64,000 nt of DNA from Nematopogon swammerdamellus (lineage: Eukaryota; Arthropoda; Insecta; Lepidoptera; Adelidae), in the NCBI GenBank assembly GCA_946902875.1, contig OX336355.1, forward strand, positions 10,375,347 to 10,439,346, read 5' to 3'. Of this stretch, positions 1-10,704 are shown piece after piece. The notes beneath the pieces are model-generated. The model was not told where the DNA came from and did not search any database. It saw nothing but the letters and a program-made list of their open reading frames with translations. A program made the position numbers and the translations under genes. Positions within the stretch are counted from its first letter, which is position 1; every line of letters starts with the position of its first letter.

Positions 1-172
1 GTGACTGCACCGCCGCACCCCCCGCGCTCCCCCGGCCGCATATTTCCAAAGTCTATAGGATGAGTTGCTCTGATTGGTCGATGCCAGTTTGGCGGGAAAT
101 TTAAATTTCGGAAGTATTTGAACTGCACTATGCGAGTTTTCTCCGTTTTGGTGGTTTAAAAAAAAATTACCA

Positions 173-231
173 GGGTTAAATTATAGAAGATGCGTCGCTC
201 GCTACGCGACGCATCTTCTATAATTTAACCC
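173..231. repeat. Perfect 26-bp palindrome inside element A
   Basis: Arms 173-198 and 206-231 are exact inverted copies around a 7-base loop. The same GGGTTAA...GATGCRTCGC type of hairpin recurs near 52134-52182 and 52683-52710 in element B, so it belongs to the family. Confidence 0.85.
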
Positions 232-250
232 TAACCTAATGTTGAGGCGG

Positions 251-536
251 TTTTGTTACGTTTGTATTTCCAAAAATAAAGCTTTTAGGTGGTTATAAAA
301 AAACTAAACACCCTAAAAAAATTTAAACACCCTAACATTGCTTTAAAAAAAACAAAAAAATTTTGTGGGACTCGAACCCATGGTCAAAAATGTTGTTTTT
401 GTTACGTTTGTATTTCCGAAAATAAAGCTTTTAGGTGGTTATAAAAAAACTAAACACCCTAAAAAAATTTAAACACCCTAACATTGCTTTAAAAAAAAAA
501 AAATTTTCTGGGACTCGAACCCATGGTCAAAAAATA
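251..536. repeat. 146-bp tandem duplication inside element A
   Basis: The stretch from GTTACGTTTGTATTTCC through the tRNA B-box-like GACTCGAACCCATGGTC occurs twice in tandem (about 251-391 and 396-536) with few differences. The second copy continues into a full tRNA-like body; the first is cut after the B box. Confidence 0.8.
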
Positions 537-572
537 CAAACCCTACACCGTACCACTGAGCCACGAAATCAC
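500..572 (-). other. tRNA-like sequence in element A
   Basis: On the minus strand an A-box-like TGGCTCAGTGGTA and a B-box GGTTCGAGTCC are spaced as in a tRNA gene, but the acceptor stem is not complementary. It is best read as a tRNA-derived Pol III promoter relic rather than a functional tRNA. Related sequences lie at 51540-51610 (+) and 52325-52400 (-). Confidence 0.6.
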
Positions 573-717
573 ATAAACGACCTAACGAATATCGGGTTCA
601 GTAGGTTCGCTAGGAGTGCCGGAGGCGGAGCCAGACGAAATTTAAATTTCCCGCCAAACTGGCATCGACCAATCAGAGCAACTCACCCTATAGACTTTGG
701 ATATATGCCCCCCGGCT

Positions 718-2340
718 GCTATCACAATCCCTAGTAACTTCATTTACCTATCGTGCGTTATTTATTACGGGAACACATTAATCATAAAAAAAAATCATTC
801 TTGTTCCACTGTTAAAAATGTTTTTCGTGTTATTAATAATATATTATGAAAGCATAAATAAATGTGCTTATTTGTTTTTATTAACTGGAAAACTCACTTC
901 CAATTCAGAACTTTATAAGACAGTCGTCATTGTGTGGGCAATGCAGATCCAAAGATGAATAGATCAAAATTTGCTTGGCCAATTAAAATAGCGCGATTCA
1001 CCAAGAAAATAATCAGCAATGGCAGAAATTGCATCAATTGCAGTGATCTAAGATGTTTTAAGTAAAACTTCGATTATCTATAATAAATAACCTAGGTACC
1101 TGTTTTATTTACGTTAGTTAAGAATATATTATGGTGTCTCAAAAAAGAGTAGAGTTTCTACGCCTTCTTGGCTGCTGTGTTAGTAGTTTTCGGAGTAGGT
1201 ATGCTAAGACATAGAGTACTTTGATAACAGTCAAAGTAAAAATGCCTCTAAACAGTTCGTGAGTTCGTCACAGCCAGTGTTCGAAGTTCGTATAATGATG
1301 GGCCCTGAGATTTACGACACAAACGACACAATTAGATATGATCATAATGTGGGCCACCTGATAGCTGAATCAACAACCCCAATTAGGAATGCACAAGTGC
1401 ACTTAACTCGGTATGTAAAGCGCATGCGTGTCCGATTTCTGCTATTCCACTGCGTGTAAGTAAACATGGCATTATGATAGTCTGCGCTACTAACAATGAG
1501 CTTTTAAGGAGCATCTGAGCACCTGATACATGAGACATCGTTCAGACTTGAGTCGTCCATGCAAGACTTACTACTGAATCTGAAGATTGTAGAAATGGTG
1601 AATATTATGACTTAATGTCTACATTTCTTTCTGAAGATGAACTTACTTTCTTACGTGAACGTGCGTGACGCACGAATCATTTTAGTACAGACCGAAAAGG
1701 ATCCTTTGGCACGTGTCGCATAAATCGGAACTAACGCCATGTTACTTATGTTAACGGAGTGAAACTAACGCCCCCTGTCAATGTCTCCAAATTCCAAAAG
1801 ATCCTTGTCGGTCTGTACATATCTCCCCTATGGTCCAAATCAATCAGGAACAGTATGGGAACAGTCCATACAGGCCTGCGAAGCAGGGGGAATGAACACA
1901 CGTGTAAATCTATTAGGTACCTATTCAAGACTTTGTGGCCTACTTTTTTGTCTGGGGCAGTTACTCATCCATCATCAGTCACATAAATAGGCACAATTTT
2001 TTAGGTAGTTAGTGATTCATATCAAAGTGGAGCAAGACCTGCAGTCGATAAGGTTAGATAGGTATCTGTTTGTTTTTGTTTGCTTGTTTATATGATTAAG
2101 TTTCTTATTACATTTTTTTTATTCCAAGTAAACATCACCTATAGCAGGCTGACGAAAACGCCATCTGGTAACATAAATACGAAGCGGCCTAAGGCCTTGG
2201 CATTATGGTGGGTGTCAGTCAACGGTCAAGTTGGCGGTGACAGCATTTGAAAGTACTCAACCCTCAACAACACCATTCCTAGCCTAGTTTAGTTACTTTT
2301 TATGCCACTGACTGTGCTGCTAAGTGTTGCCCTCTATAGT
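718..2340. other. Presumed shade intron or flank, no feature recognised
   Basis: AT-rich sequence with short open frames of at most about 75 codons on both strands, none matching a family I know. If shade continues to the left, this lies in an intron between exon 3 and the next exon. Confidence 0.5.
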
Positions 2341-2344
2341 TTTA

Positions 2345-2640
2345 GTTAGTTTTTTTTGTGGAAACTGACGCGGTTGGCTACATCCGTGATGTCAGCCCAT
2401 AACACCTTGGTGAACTAGGTGCGATGTCAGTGCTTCCCTTCGGTCGCCCGACTACACTGAACTGGACGGAAAACACGACCTTTTTACGTAGTCGTTTCAA
2501 CCGACCTTTCATTCAGTGCGGTGGTATCAACCCGTGCAGTTTAAAGCATACCACCTAGTAAGGTATAGGGTATATATACTCTTAGGTCCCTATACGGAGA
2601 CTAGGCGATCTCCATTATCGAGCCCACAGAGTACATTATA
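2345..2640 (-). mobile_element. Degenerate copy of 5S-like SINE family
   Basis: From 2345 the minus-strand SINE tail is readable: GGAAACTGACGCGGTTGGC, the GTGATGTCAGCCCATAAC block, AACTGGACGGAAAACACG and TCATTCAGTGCGGTGGT. The 5S-like head beyond about 2600 is eroded. It is downstream of shade exon 3. Confidence 0.7.
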
Positions 2641-2928
2641 ATGTTCAAGCGTCTGGGTGGCAACGACTCTCATTTGTATCGCCGCGTGATCCAACATTGC
2701 ATTGGCTGGGATCAAGCATTTCCACAGCATAGTTCTATAGTTGCAGAACACAACGTCGAAGAACAAGAGTTGGAAATTATTATTATTATTTCCATTTCAG
2801 GTCTTAAACTACTAAGAAACACCATGTCTACTGAACACAGGCCTACTGGAGAAAGGTCAGAAATTCGAAGGAAATATGATTAATATTATAATATTTAACT
2901 CAAATTCTACCAGAAGAAATACACTTAC

Positions 2929-3119
2929 ATTCAAGTCCCATCCTATTGGTCAAGAGGTCGAAGTTCCTGACGGTGTTGTCAGCGGCGCGGTGCTGGATCA
3001 GCAGTTGGACGAAGTCGTCACAGATAGCGTCCAGGTTGGGAAGGAAGCGCTGCATGGTGGCGGGACTGGTCACTTCGGCCGTCAGGTGGTGGCGGAGGTG
3101 TGCCCATTTCTCACCTTGT
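2929..3119 (-). CDS. shd: CYP314A1 (shade), coding exon 3
   Basis: Third exon of the P450. It begins after TTTTACAG (acceptor at 3122-3120) and ends before a perfect GTAAGT donor at 2928-2923, with one base left over at each end (1 + 63 codons + 1). It encodes helix C with the heme-propionate W-x3-R motif (WAHLR) and the conserved SPATMQRFLPNLDAICDDF and NRMGLE blocks. Together the three exons give about 235 residues, under half of a roughly 510-540-residue P450. The I-helix, ExxR and heme-cysteine exons are not in this window and should lie beyond its left edge. Intron 2 (3120-7903) contains a 2.3-kb DNA transposon. Confidence 0.93.
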
Positions 3120-5339
3120 CTGTAAAACACATTCAGATTCTTCTGTCAATTACACCATATCAAATGTAGATAGGTTTGGACCTGGAATTGGCAACCTACC
3201 AATATTCTAAGCCTTCTTATTTCTCACTTCAAAGATGTGGGTGGAGTGGGCTCCCGGGGGAATTATTTCCCAACTCCTACAATTCGCGGTCAATTTAAGT
3301 TTTGAGACGACATAGTCTTTCTTGTCAGTCATATCGGTACTACTTACTTCGGGGGCGAAATGGCTGTGCAACAACCTTCAACCTGGAGCTAAAGTCACAT
3401 AAACAGACTACTGAAAACAAAGAGCAGGTATAAATCCCAATATGCGTAAACCTCAGTCAGGAGGCTTCAAGACTTCAAGAACTGGGTCCCCCTTTCTATC
3501 ATCCCTTGATTTTCTAGTGGTAATGAATTACTGACCTACGACAATTACCTCTTATAGTCGACCAAGACTAAAAGGTGTTGATTGAATTCGATTTTAAGGT
3601 ACAATTAGCTAAACATTATGGCGAGCCACAAACAGGCGAGATTTCAGGTTCTAGCTGGATTCTATCTGGCTAGCTATTATATGTATTTATTTAGGTTGGG
3701 CTACCTACTCATACTTCGCGGCCAGAAATTAATATGGTAATCGACAAGGGTTAGGTCAGGTACTATAAATACCGGCGAGTCGATCGACTCTAAAGTGGCA
3801 TCATTGTTGGGGTGCGTAGCAAATTAACGAGGAGGCTGACATTAACTGGCAGACTACACAATAATCGCTCCGGTCAATTAGAATAAATTATACAAATGAT
3901 GTCAAAATTATGTTTTAAAATTTATTGCAATCACAGAATCAGTCTTAAAATTGCAATTTCAATATGCTAGACAATATTTTTAGACACAAGGAAGGGGTTG
4001 CGCTTCCGACAAAGATCATAGTTGGTTTCGTCACTTTCTTAACGTCTCTTCAAAGTTGGCCGACAGTCGACCAATGCACGCACGCAGTACTTAGAGATAG
4101 GTGGGCAGTTATTATTTTCGAGGGGTCGTCGTTGGGTTAGATAAAGTTGTATTTATAAAAGTTGATAAATAAATAAACGCACAGTAGTTTCGATCACGTA
4201 ACATTATCTCCCCACGACATTCGTGGCCTTGAGTGAGAACCGGAAACATAAATTCGGCTTTATAGTTCTGATTCTGATAGAGTGCCTCGTTTAATTGTGC
4301 CTAGTGAAAAAGGACCGTTCAAGGCCAGTAGTTTTTGTGTGTCTAGCTAGTCTAGTCCGGTGATCAGTCGCGGTCTGGCCCTGATTTGTCCTATAGGAAG
4401 TTCATTGTTGAAGGTATTAGGTAGATATGTGGCATGATGATGCGAAAATGAACTGCATATGCAAATATTATTAAGACAATTAAAACCATGCCTAATTGAA
4501 GTTCGCCCTTTGGCCTTGAATTCGATAAAGATAAGATCAAGGATAAAATATTCAGTTGTCGTGTCATTGTTCGGAACCGATGCAAAACTGTAGGTTCCTT
4601 CCCTTGTCCCTACTAAGTGGCAGGCTCAAATTGTAGCCGTACGTAAGTAGGATGTAAGGTGGCCGCACAGCAGCCTCGGCTGTGTCCTCTAGTTCAGTAT
4701 AGCCAGCAATCCATCGAACCCCCATACCGTATTACATAAAAGAAATTGTTCTGATTATTTCGGAGTCTCATAGTTTCGGAGAAACGGGCGTAAAAGTTGC
4801 TGAAGTAGTTCGAACCACGAAACACATCTCTGGAATGAACTCAAATGACCTCTACTCTCTAATGACCCCGCGATATGATTTTTTTTTGCCCGTACGTTTA
4901 TTATTTTCGTATCTGAATTATTTTTTCCTCAAAGCTTCCAAAAATATCGAGGGCTTACTTCAAGAATGCATTAAGTCAGAAAAAGTAGTTTTGAGATAAT
5001 CAAGATTTAAAGTTTACAAAATAAAAATAAAAAAATCTACTTATATTTACAATATCAGTATTATGTACCGGGATTTATTATCTATCGAGGTTAAAAATGT
5101 TATTAAAGAAAAGAATTATATGTTAACACAATACCATGTTTTATTCAAAAGTGTAGGAGAAGGTACTGACTTAGTGTATTTTCCTTGACGATTAATTTTG
5201 CAGTAAAATAAAAATACTGTGTTAAGTCTTATACTCATTTAATGAAAAAGACAGTTGTTGTTGGTGCTTTGGTTTGGGGTTGGCTCTAGGCCTGCAAACT
5301 AGTCCCGCTTGGTTGGGGACCTTGTGAAAAACCCCGCGA

Positions 5340-6190
5340 TCTCCAGCTACCCCAGCCAGGCTATGTCATGGAATGCCTTTCATGGAAGAAAGCCACAATT
5401 CGACTGGGGCGTCTGCAGACCGCTGCAACGGAAGATGGAGAACGGAGTACGTCCCTTCGTTGGTTGTCAAACACACTGCACTCCAACAAAACATGCTCGG
5501 TCATTTCATTAGTCGCCAAACATCCCCTGCACAGTGGACTATCCGTATTACCCACGGTGTGTAGATGTTTATTTAGTGAGCAGTGGCCGCTCATAAGACC
5601 AACGGCTATTCTCAGCTTAGCCCGGGCCAGATTGATAAGCTTCAGAACCAGCCTTCGGTCTGGTTTAGGAAGAGCAGCTCTCGACTGTCTGCACTCTACG
5701 AGGCCCTTCCATCTGTCCCTGTGTTTCCGTGATGTCGACGCGTCGTGATTATCACGGGTTCCGCTCCTTTGGGTATAGTTCTGGAGCCTGTTCGGGCGAC
5801 GTCATCAGAACTGTCATTTCTGTCGTCATCGTTGTGGCCTTTTATCCACTGGAGGATCACCTTGTTATTATTACCTGAAACCTTCTCCAGGGCCTCATGA
5901 CATTGAAGTACCAGGCCTGAGGTACACCTCTTGCTCTTCAGTGACATAAGAGTCGCTGCGCTGTCTGAGAGTATCTCTGTACTCTCTGTATGCTTGACAT
6001 ACGCCCATCTCAGTCCCAGCGGTTGCCGCTTGTAGCACCCCTATTACTTCCATTTGGAAAACTGTTGAGTGTGCACCAAGTCGTACTGATCTATTAATGT
6101 TCAGCTCCCGTGAGAAAATGCCCGCACCGGTCCAACTGCTTGTCCGTGACCCGTCTGTGAAGATTCTTAGTTCCGTCTCACTAGATGGGC
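5340..6190 (-). pseudogene. Degraded RNase H and C-terminal end of a LINE ORF2
   Basis: Read on the minus strand across frameshifts, the stretch gives a type-I RNase H domain in order: IFTDGSR (first Asp), GAHSTVFQMEV (Glu), ILSDSAATLMSL (Asp) and VILQWIKGHND...DDVARTGS (last Asp). A terminal zinc-knuckle-like CRGCLATNEMTEHVLLEC follows. It is the 3' part of a non-LTR retrotransposon polyprotein of the RNase-H-bearing type. It has several frame breaks, is non-functional, and is nested in the DNA transposon at 4947-7275. Confidence 0.75.
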
Positions 6191-6717
6191 CGGGGGTTGG
6201 TCCTTATCGAAGCTTTATCGGTTCGTCCCCTTTTCATAATCCTAGTGCCTTGAGTCTGAAGCGGACGCCGCTGCCTCCTGTTTGACACATAGGTCCAGCG
6301 TTGAGACAGAGTATGGCTTCAGTGGTGGCCGTGGGTTTAGCGCATATAATCCGTAATATCCTTGGAGGTAAGCCTCTGCAGCTTCTCTAATTGCGTCGTT
6401 GATTAAAAAGACAGTTTTACGGGCAGTATTAGAATTTTTCAGTGAATTACAATGATGGTTGCTACTAAACTAGTTGTGTTGATCTTCTTCTATCAATCAC
6501 GATTACCAGAGTGAAAACGCTTCCTTCATTTTGCTAAAAAAAAACTTTTTTAACTAGATAACCTCAAATTACAATAGCTCACTAACAAATTCACTCAGCG
6601 AATGCTTGAGGTGTCATCCACGATTCAGTATTGCAAGTACACAATTCTAATTTATGTCGATTTAATGCATCGGCCAGTGTAGTTGTTAACAACAACCACT
6701 TCAAGTAATACCGCCAA

Positions 6718-7256
6718 GAATACATTAAGTCCGACTTTTCGCAGTACGTTTTTGACGACGTTTCTAAAAATCACATCTTCGTAAATGCACTAAGTGACTT
6801 AATGTCTTTTTGAAAATGATTTCGTTAAGTCCCAGCAAGCCAAAACCGCAACATGAAATGCATTAAGTCACTTAATGCTTTATTGCAGAATAGTATTCTA
6901 CCACGAATTATCGAAATTGTATTTTTGAAATAACACTAAGTAGACTTAATGCATTCCAGAAGAATAACTTTTTGCGATTCACATAAAAAACATTTACAGT
7001 AAGGCACTAAATTGTACTTAGTGTATTTACGTTGACTATAATTTCAACAATAATCAGAACTTAGTGCCATTCTATTCGAATCATGTCATTTAGTGCTTTT
7101 TGCTTGTACAAAGTAGTGATATTATGACTTAATGCTATAGCTATCTTTGGATCTCGTCAGTGTACGACTTAGTGTGTTTTTGAAGAATGTAGCGCAAAAA
7201 ATTATGAACAAAACTGTATAATTAAGTCAAAATCGAATTTTTTTGACATAGTGCAT
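6718..7256. repeat. Array of degenerate ~70-bp units centred on CATTAAGTNACTTAATG
   Basis: Motif positions are about 6720, 6790, 6862, 6935, 7004, 7060, 7092, 7128, 7169, 7222 and 7248. The unit at about 6859-6876 contains the perfect palindrome CATTAAGTCACTTAATG. Single copies also occur in the opposite terminal region (4968-4977 and about 5166-5177). Confidence 0.7.
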
Positions 7257-7319
7257 TCTTGAAGTAAGCCCTCGATATGACTGATTTAGGTACGCTGCTT
7301 TGGAGTAAATTCGTTCAGG

Positions 7320-7520
7320 CACTGTTGCACGTGGGCACTGGGCAGTTGGGCAAGTTAACGGAGTGTGGGAAAGCCAGTCTCGAAGTTTTGGGAGGGATAT
7401 CGTGAACATCGCCGGCAGAAAGTGGTTCCGTAGATACCGCTGAAAGCCGGAAAGAGTGGAGGAAATGTGGAAATAGTACGTCTCGCAGCAGACTGCTATA
7501 CGCTGCCGACGGAGAAGGCA
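7320..7520 (+). pseudogene. Weak RTE-like LINE 3' ORF remnant
   Basis: On the plus strand the reading DIVNIAGRKWFR...RVEEMWK...YVSQQTA resembles the C-terminal end of RTE-type ORFs of insects (compare 20384-20640), with in-frame stops. It is old and partial. Confidence 0.45.
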
Positions 7521-7635
7521 TGGCAAGGTCGCAAGAAAAGGCCCGCAAAGAAGGCGCGGAAGGAAGATAAGGTAATGTAGAGACGTGTTGTATGTATATA
7601 TTTAAGTGTCGTTGTCGTGTGTATAAGTTACGTGT

Positions 7636-7800
7636 CGTAAAAGACTGCTAAGGCTAAAGGCGACAGGATAGCCACCTCTCATCTTGGCATGGTCCTTCCA
7701 CCGATTCATGCAGCAGGTGGGTCACTCACCCCTTACTTGCTGCTTGATAGTCATCTTGTCCGAATATTTTGCTTAACGCGGCGTCGCCGACCACCGCAAC
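7636..7800 (+). repeat. Dispersed repeat with GTCGTAAAAGRCGACTAAGGG-type head
   Basis: This block (CGTCGTAAAAG..., GGCGACAGG, CATGGTCCTTCCACCG, TTGCTGYWTGATAGT) recurs at 34676-34717, 44281-44440, 45008-45095 and 48411-48490 on the plus strand and at 63440-63600 on the minus strand. It often abuts a 5S-like SINE. It is likely a SINE-like family of its own or a 5' variant of that SINE. Confidence 0.6.
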
Positions 7801-7903
7801 TTACCAGAGTACTTGCAGCACAATACCGATTAATCTGCTTACCCCGATTGTTGGGATACAGCGTGTGGTGTGTATGTATGTGTGTATGTGTTGTCATACA
7901 TAC

Positions 7904-8105
7904 TCGTTGACGATGCCTGTGGAGGCGTATCTGTCGGGGCGGGTGCGGCGGTAGATCTGCACGATGGCCGTGGGGGGCCGGAAGGGGCGGCGCGCGGGGT
8001 AGCGCAGCACGGCCTCCACGGCGCTCCGCTCGCATACCGCCGCCGTCAGCGCGCCCCCGCCGGGCCCCACCTCCGCCACCAGCGGCCCGTACCGCCGGAA
8101 CATGT
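7904..8105 (-). CDS. shd: CYP314A1 (shade), coding exon 2
   Basis: Second exon of the same P450. It starts after a CAG acceptor at 8106-8108 and ends before a GTATGT donor at 7903-7898, carrying two bases of an interrupted codon at each end (2 + 66 codons + 2). The encoded stretch includes YPARRPFRPPT and RRTRPDRYASTGIVNE, nearly colinear with the same region of insect Shade proteins, including the conserved RPDRYAS block. The exon is much more GC-rich than its flanks. A TG/TATG microsatellite begins directly beside the donor, at about 7861-7900. Intron 1 (8106-9671) holds short tandem repeats and a poly-C run. Confidence 0.93.
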
Positions 8106-8109
8106 CTGC

Positions 8110-9020
8110 ACGTCACACACAATAGGCAAGATGAGCATTAACATTTAAATGGCGGAAAAAATAAACCGAAAAATTAGATGAAAAACATCGAAAGAATTAT
8201 CGCAATAGGCATTAAATTGAATTTAAAAAAAAAATTTAAGTTGAATATCTTGCTTGAGCGCTCTAAACAAATTGTGAATCAGCTGTGACGTCACGTCGTC
8301 GCGCCGGCCGGGTAGGTAGCCGACTCCCACCGTGCCCACCGCGCAGTGCGAAATTTTGCCTAAGTTGCGGACGTCCATGTTTTATAAGTTCATTTGATAG
8401 ATCTTACTGAGGAATAAAACCTTGGGGAAGTAACTATAGTTTCTTTTTGCTTAATTTTTGATTAATTTCACTTTTAGTGATTTAGGTGAAAAATGTTTCT
8501 TTGAAAACGGTATCTTTATTTGGAAGTTTATTAGAAAGGTTTCAAATTTTTTGAAATTTCGATTATTCCGCAACTTCAATTTTTGAAAATTCATAAAATA
8601 AATCAGTTTCAGCGATATCGGGATGATTCTTTCGCTGATTTTATTGTGATTTTGTAGAGATTGTATGTCTGTGTATTTTGTAGAGATGTATGTCTAAAAT
8701 AAAGAAAATAAAAAATAAAACACTCCAACAATTTAGAGACCGATCACATACCACGTGGACACTTTTTGGACATTTTTTTATTTTTAAATTTAAGTCGTAA
8801 TTAATTAAATTGTCAGTTTTAATATTTAAGCTAAATTGTTATATGTTCCAAAATGAAGATTAAAATGCAAGATTAGTGACAGTTGCCACTGTCACATAAT
8901 TAGCAGATGTAAAGATATAATAAATTTTAATTACAATTAGATACGATGGCTATATCTCTCGGCTTAATTAAATACTACTTTTTATGTTACCAAGTTCTTC
9001 AATAGGGATGGCACATCTGT
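8110..9020. other. Shade intron 1, AT-rich, no coding feature
   Basis: AT-rich intronic sequence without recognisable coding, RNA or transposon signature, apart from short homopolymer runs. Confidence 0.5.
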
Positions 9021-9084
9021 CTCGGATTAACATCTATGGGTGTAGTGTAGAGCAATTTTGAACTTTTAAAAATAAGACATAACA

Positions 9085-9460
9085 AACCCTGTACAAAACT
9101 TTATGTTGGTTGTACAAAACTGTACATAATGTGCACAATTTAAAAAGCAAAGCAGTTTTAAAAATATACGAAATAAACGAATTGTCATTACAGCATTTAG
9201 TTGTCGTGCAATATAATTTTTTTTTAAATAAGACTTTACAAATACTGTACAAAACTTTATATTGGTTGTACAAAAGTGTACATTACTCACTGAGTCCTAC
9301 ACAGTGGTTTTGGTCTGGTTTAAAAATTTTTGCACAGTAGGATTTAGATGTAGTGCAATATAATTTTTTTTTAAATAATACCTACCTAACACACCCTTTA
9401 CAAAACTATACATAATGTGTACATTTAAAAAGCAAAGCAGTTTTAAGAATATACGCAATT
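9085..9460. repeat. Imperfect tandem repeats in shade intron 1
   Basis: Three related blocks share GTACAAAACTTTATRTTGGT, TTTAAAAAGCAAAGCAG and GCAATATAATTTTTTTTAA in shuffled direct order (about 9091-9170, 9208-9285 and 9356-9457). A poly-C run follows at 9547-9567. Confidence 0.65.
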
Positions 9461-9671
9461 GCACTACAACTAAATGGCAAACACAGTTCGCGGCATTGTG
9501 ACTTTAAAAAATATGTACCCCCCCCTAGTGGGCAATTGTGGACATTTCCCTCCCCCCCCCCCCCCCCTCCCTTTTTCTGTCCACGTGGTATGTGAATGGT
9601 CCCTTACACAAGAATCTCCAAATACATATCCCAAAGAAACAGATAACACAGAGATAAACAAAGAAAGTGAC

Positions 9672-9984
9672 CTTCATACGCCTCATGCAGCATGTTGAGC
9701 CTGTAGCGCGACCAGAAGACCCACTTGCTGCCGACGAGCGGCAGCACCGTCGGGCCCGGCAGCCTGCTCTTCTTCTGCTGCTGCTCCGGCAGTCGCAGCG
9801 AGAGCAGCGCCAGCAGCATAGCTCCCAGAAGAAGCAACCCCGGCGTCACGCTCACATCCAGAAGTAACGGTGGACTCTGCCGGAGACCGCTCGTGTTAAA
9901 ACTCGAAGTGTTCAAGTACACCACCTCCGCAAAGCAGGAGGCGTTTATGTTAAAGCAGACGAACGTTGGATCATTGGGCGACAT
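9672..9984 (-). CDS. shd: CYP314A1 (shade), coding exon 1
   Basis: First coding exon of a cytochrome P450 that matches insect CYP314A1, the mitochondrial monooxygenase converting ecdysone to 20-hydroxyecdysone. Seen: a leucine-rich segment around residues 40-62, then the proline-rich P450 hinge LPGPTVLPLVG, then a stretch ending HEAYE. The exon ends GAA G before a GT (GTCACT, a weak donor). Joining to exon 2 restores a Glu-Asp codon pair and continues the family alignment (HEAYE-D-MFRRYG). The frame is open from a Met at 9984. A second Met at 9817-9819 (residue 56), directly before the hydrophobic run, resembles the hydrophobic start of fly Shade, so the true start is uncertain. Length is 104 codons plus one base. 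A GC-rich stretch at 10105-10145 lies just upstream and may belong to the promoter (inference). Confidence 0.88.
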
Positions 9985-10165
9985 GATCGGAGCGGCTAAA
10001 TGTTCGCTTGTCGAAAATGCACTGATGATAGTTGAGGAGAGCGGAGCGCTTTATGTTGTTACGAGTGGGAACGCGATGTTGTACGATGTTGTAATGTAAC
10101 TAGACGTGCGGGGCGGGCGGGGTGGGTGCCGCGGCGCGCGCGGGGCTGTGTTGTTTGTTATTTAT

Positions 10166-10192
10166 CATATCATCATCATCATCATCATCATC
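10166..10192. repeat. (ATC)n microsatellite
   Basis: About nine ATC units, roughly 180 bp upstream of the shade start. Confidence 0.9.
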
Positions 10193-10704
10193 AATTTTGG
10201 CAAAGATAACACTTTGATTTCTCAGTAGCTCAATCGGTCAAAGATTGAAACTTTCTTTATCTACACGATTTTTAGGTTTCTTCATGCGTTTCTTATTGTT
10301 TGGTTTGGTGTGCAATAAAGAATTTCTATCCTATTTTACTAAAGTATAATTGTTACGGTTTTGAGTGCACTAGAAAAAAAAACAAATGTTTGGTTAAAAT
10401 GTGTTAAATGGACTTACGTTTTCGTTACAACCAAAATCGTGATATTTAAGTAAAATCTGAAATAGTAGGTAATAGTAAATCTGTAATAGGGAGCCGGTTG
10501 ACAGAATATACAGCGGATATCCTACTTATCAAAGAATAAAAAAAAACAAAAATAAATAATTAAGAGAGGTCCGCGTACAAGAAACGTATTTTTATCAAGG
10601 TTTTTTTTTTGTTTGTTTTGCCCCATCGTGAAAATGTTAATACATACAAGCGTCAAACTTGGTGTGATTATAGTGCAAACTTAGGTAAAGTATAACAACA
10701 AATA

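Larger units (their letters stand above)
38..708. mobile_element. Foldback/MULE-like element A with internal tRNA-like sequence
   Basis: The 73-bp ends at 38-110 and 636-708 are inverted copies with two differences. They are flanked by the 9-mers CCCCCGGCC (29-37) and CCCCCGGCT (709-717), a near-perfect 9-bp target duplication. Long inverted ends with a 9-bp duplication are typical of Mutator-like and foldback elements (established); membership of either group is inference. The interior holds a 26-bp perfect palindrome, a 146-bp tandem duplication and a minus-strand tRNA-like sequence. No transposase reading frame is present. Confidence 0.75.
4947..7275. mobile_element. Large DNA transposon with palindromic subterminal repeat arrays
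   Basis: The ends 4947-4977 and about 7245-7275 are inverted copies beginning TCGAGGGCTTACTTCAAGAA, each followed outward by TA, consistent with a TA target duplication. Inside each end the motif ACTTAATGCATT/CATTAAGT recurs, densely at 6718-7256. Several units form CATTAAGTNACTTAATG palindromes at about 70-bp spacing. Subterminal repeat clusters of this kind usually bind transposase (known for several DNA transposon groups). No transposase is visible; the centre holds a degraded LINE RNase H domain. It lies in shade intron 2. Confidence 0.7.

Noticed and set aside
500..572. Functional tRNA gene
   Set aside because: A and B boxes are present but acceptor and anticodon stems do not pair, and copies sit inside transposon-like repeats. 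The same reasoning applies at 33350-33445, 40840-40905, 51540-51610 and 52325-52400.
1..2928. Search for shade exon 4 on the minus strand
   Set aside because: No frame resembles the next P450 segment (LGRR...-type), so remaining exons are placed outside the window.
2876..3169. Plus-strand 97-codon frame opposite shade exon 3
   Set aside because: Antisense shadow of a clear P450 exon.
7751..8148. 123-codon minus frame and 92-codon plus frame overlapping shade exon 2
   Set aside because: GC-driven shadow frames. The spliced P450 frame at 7904-8105 explains the region.
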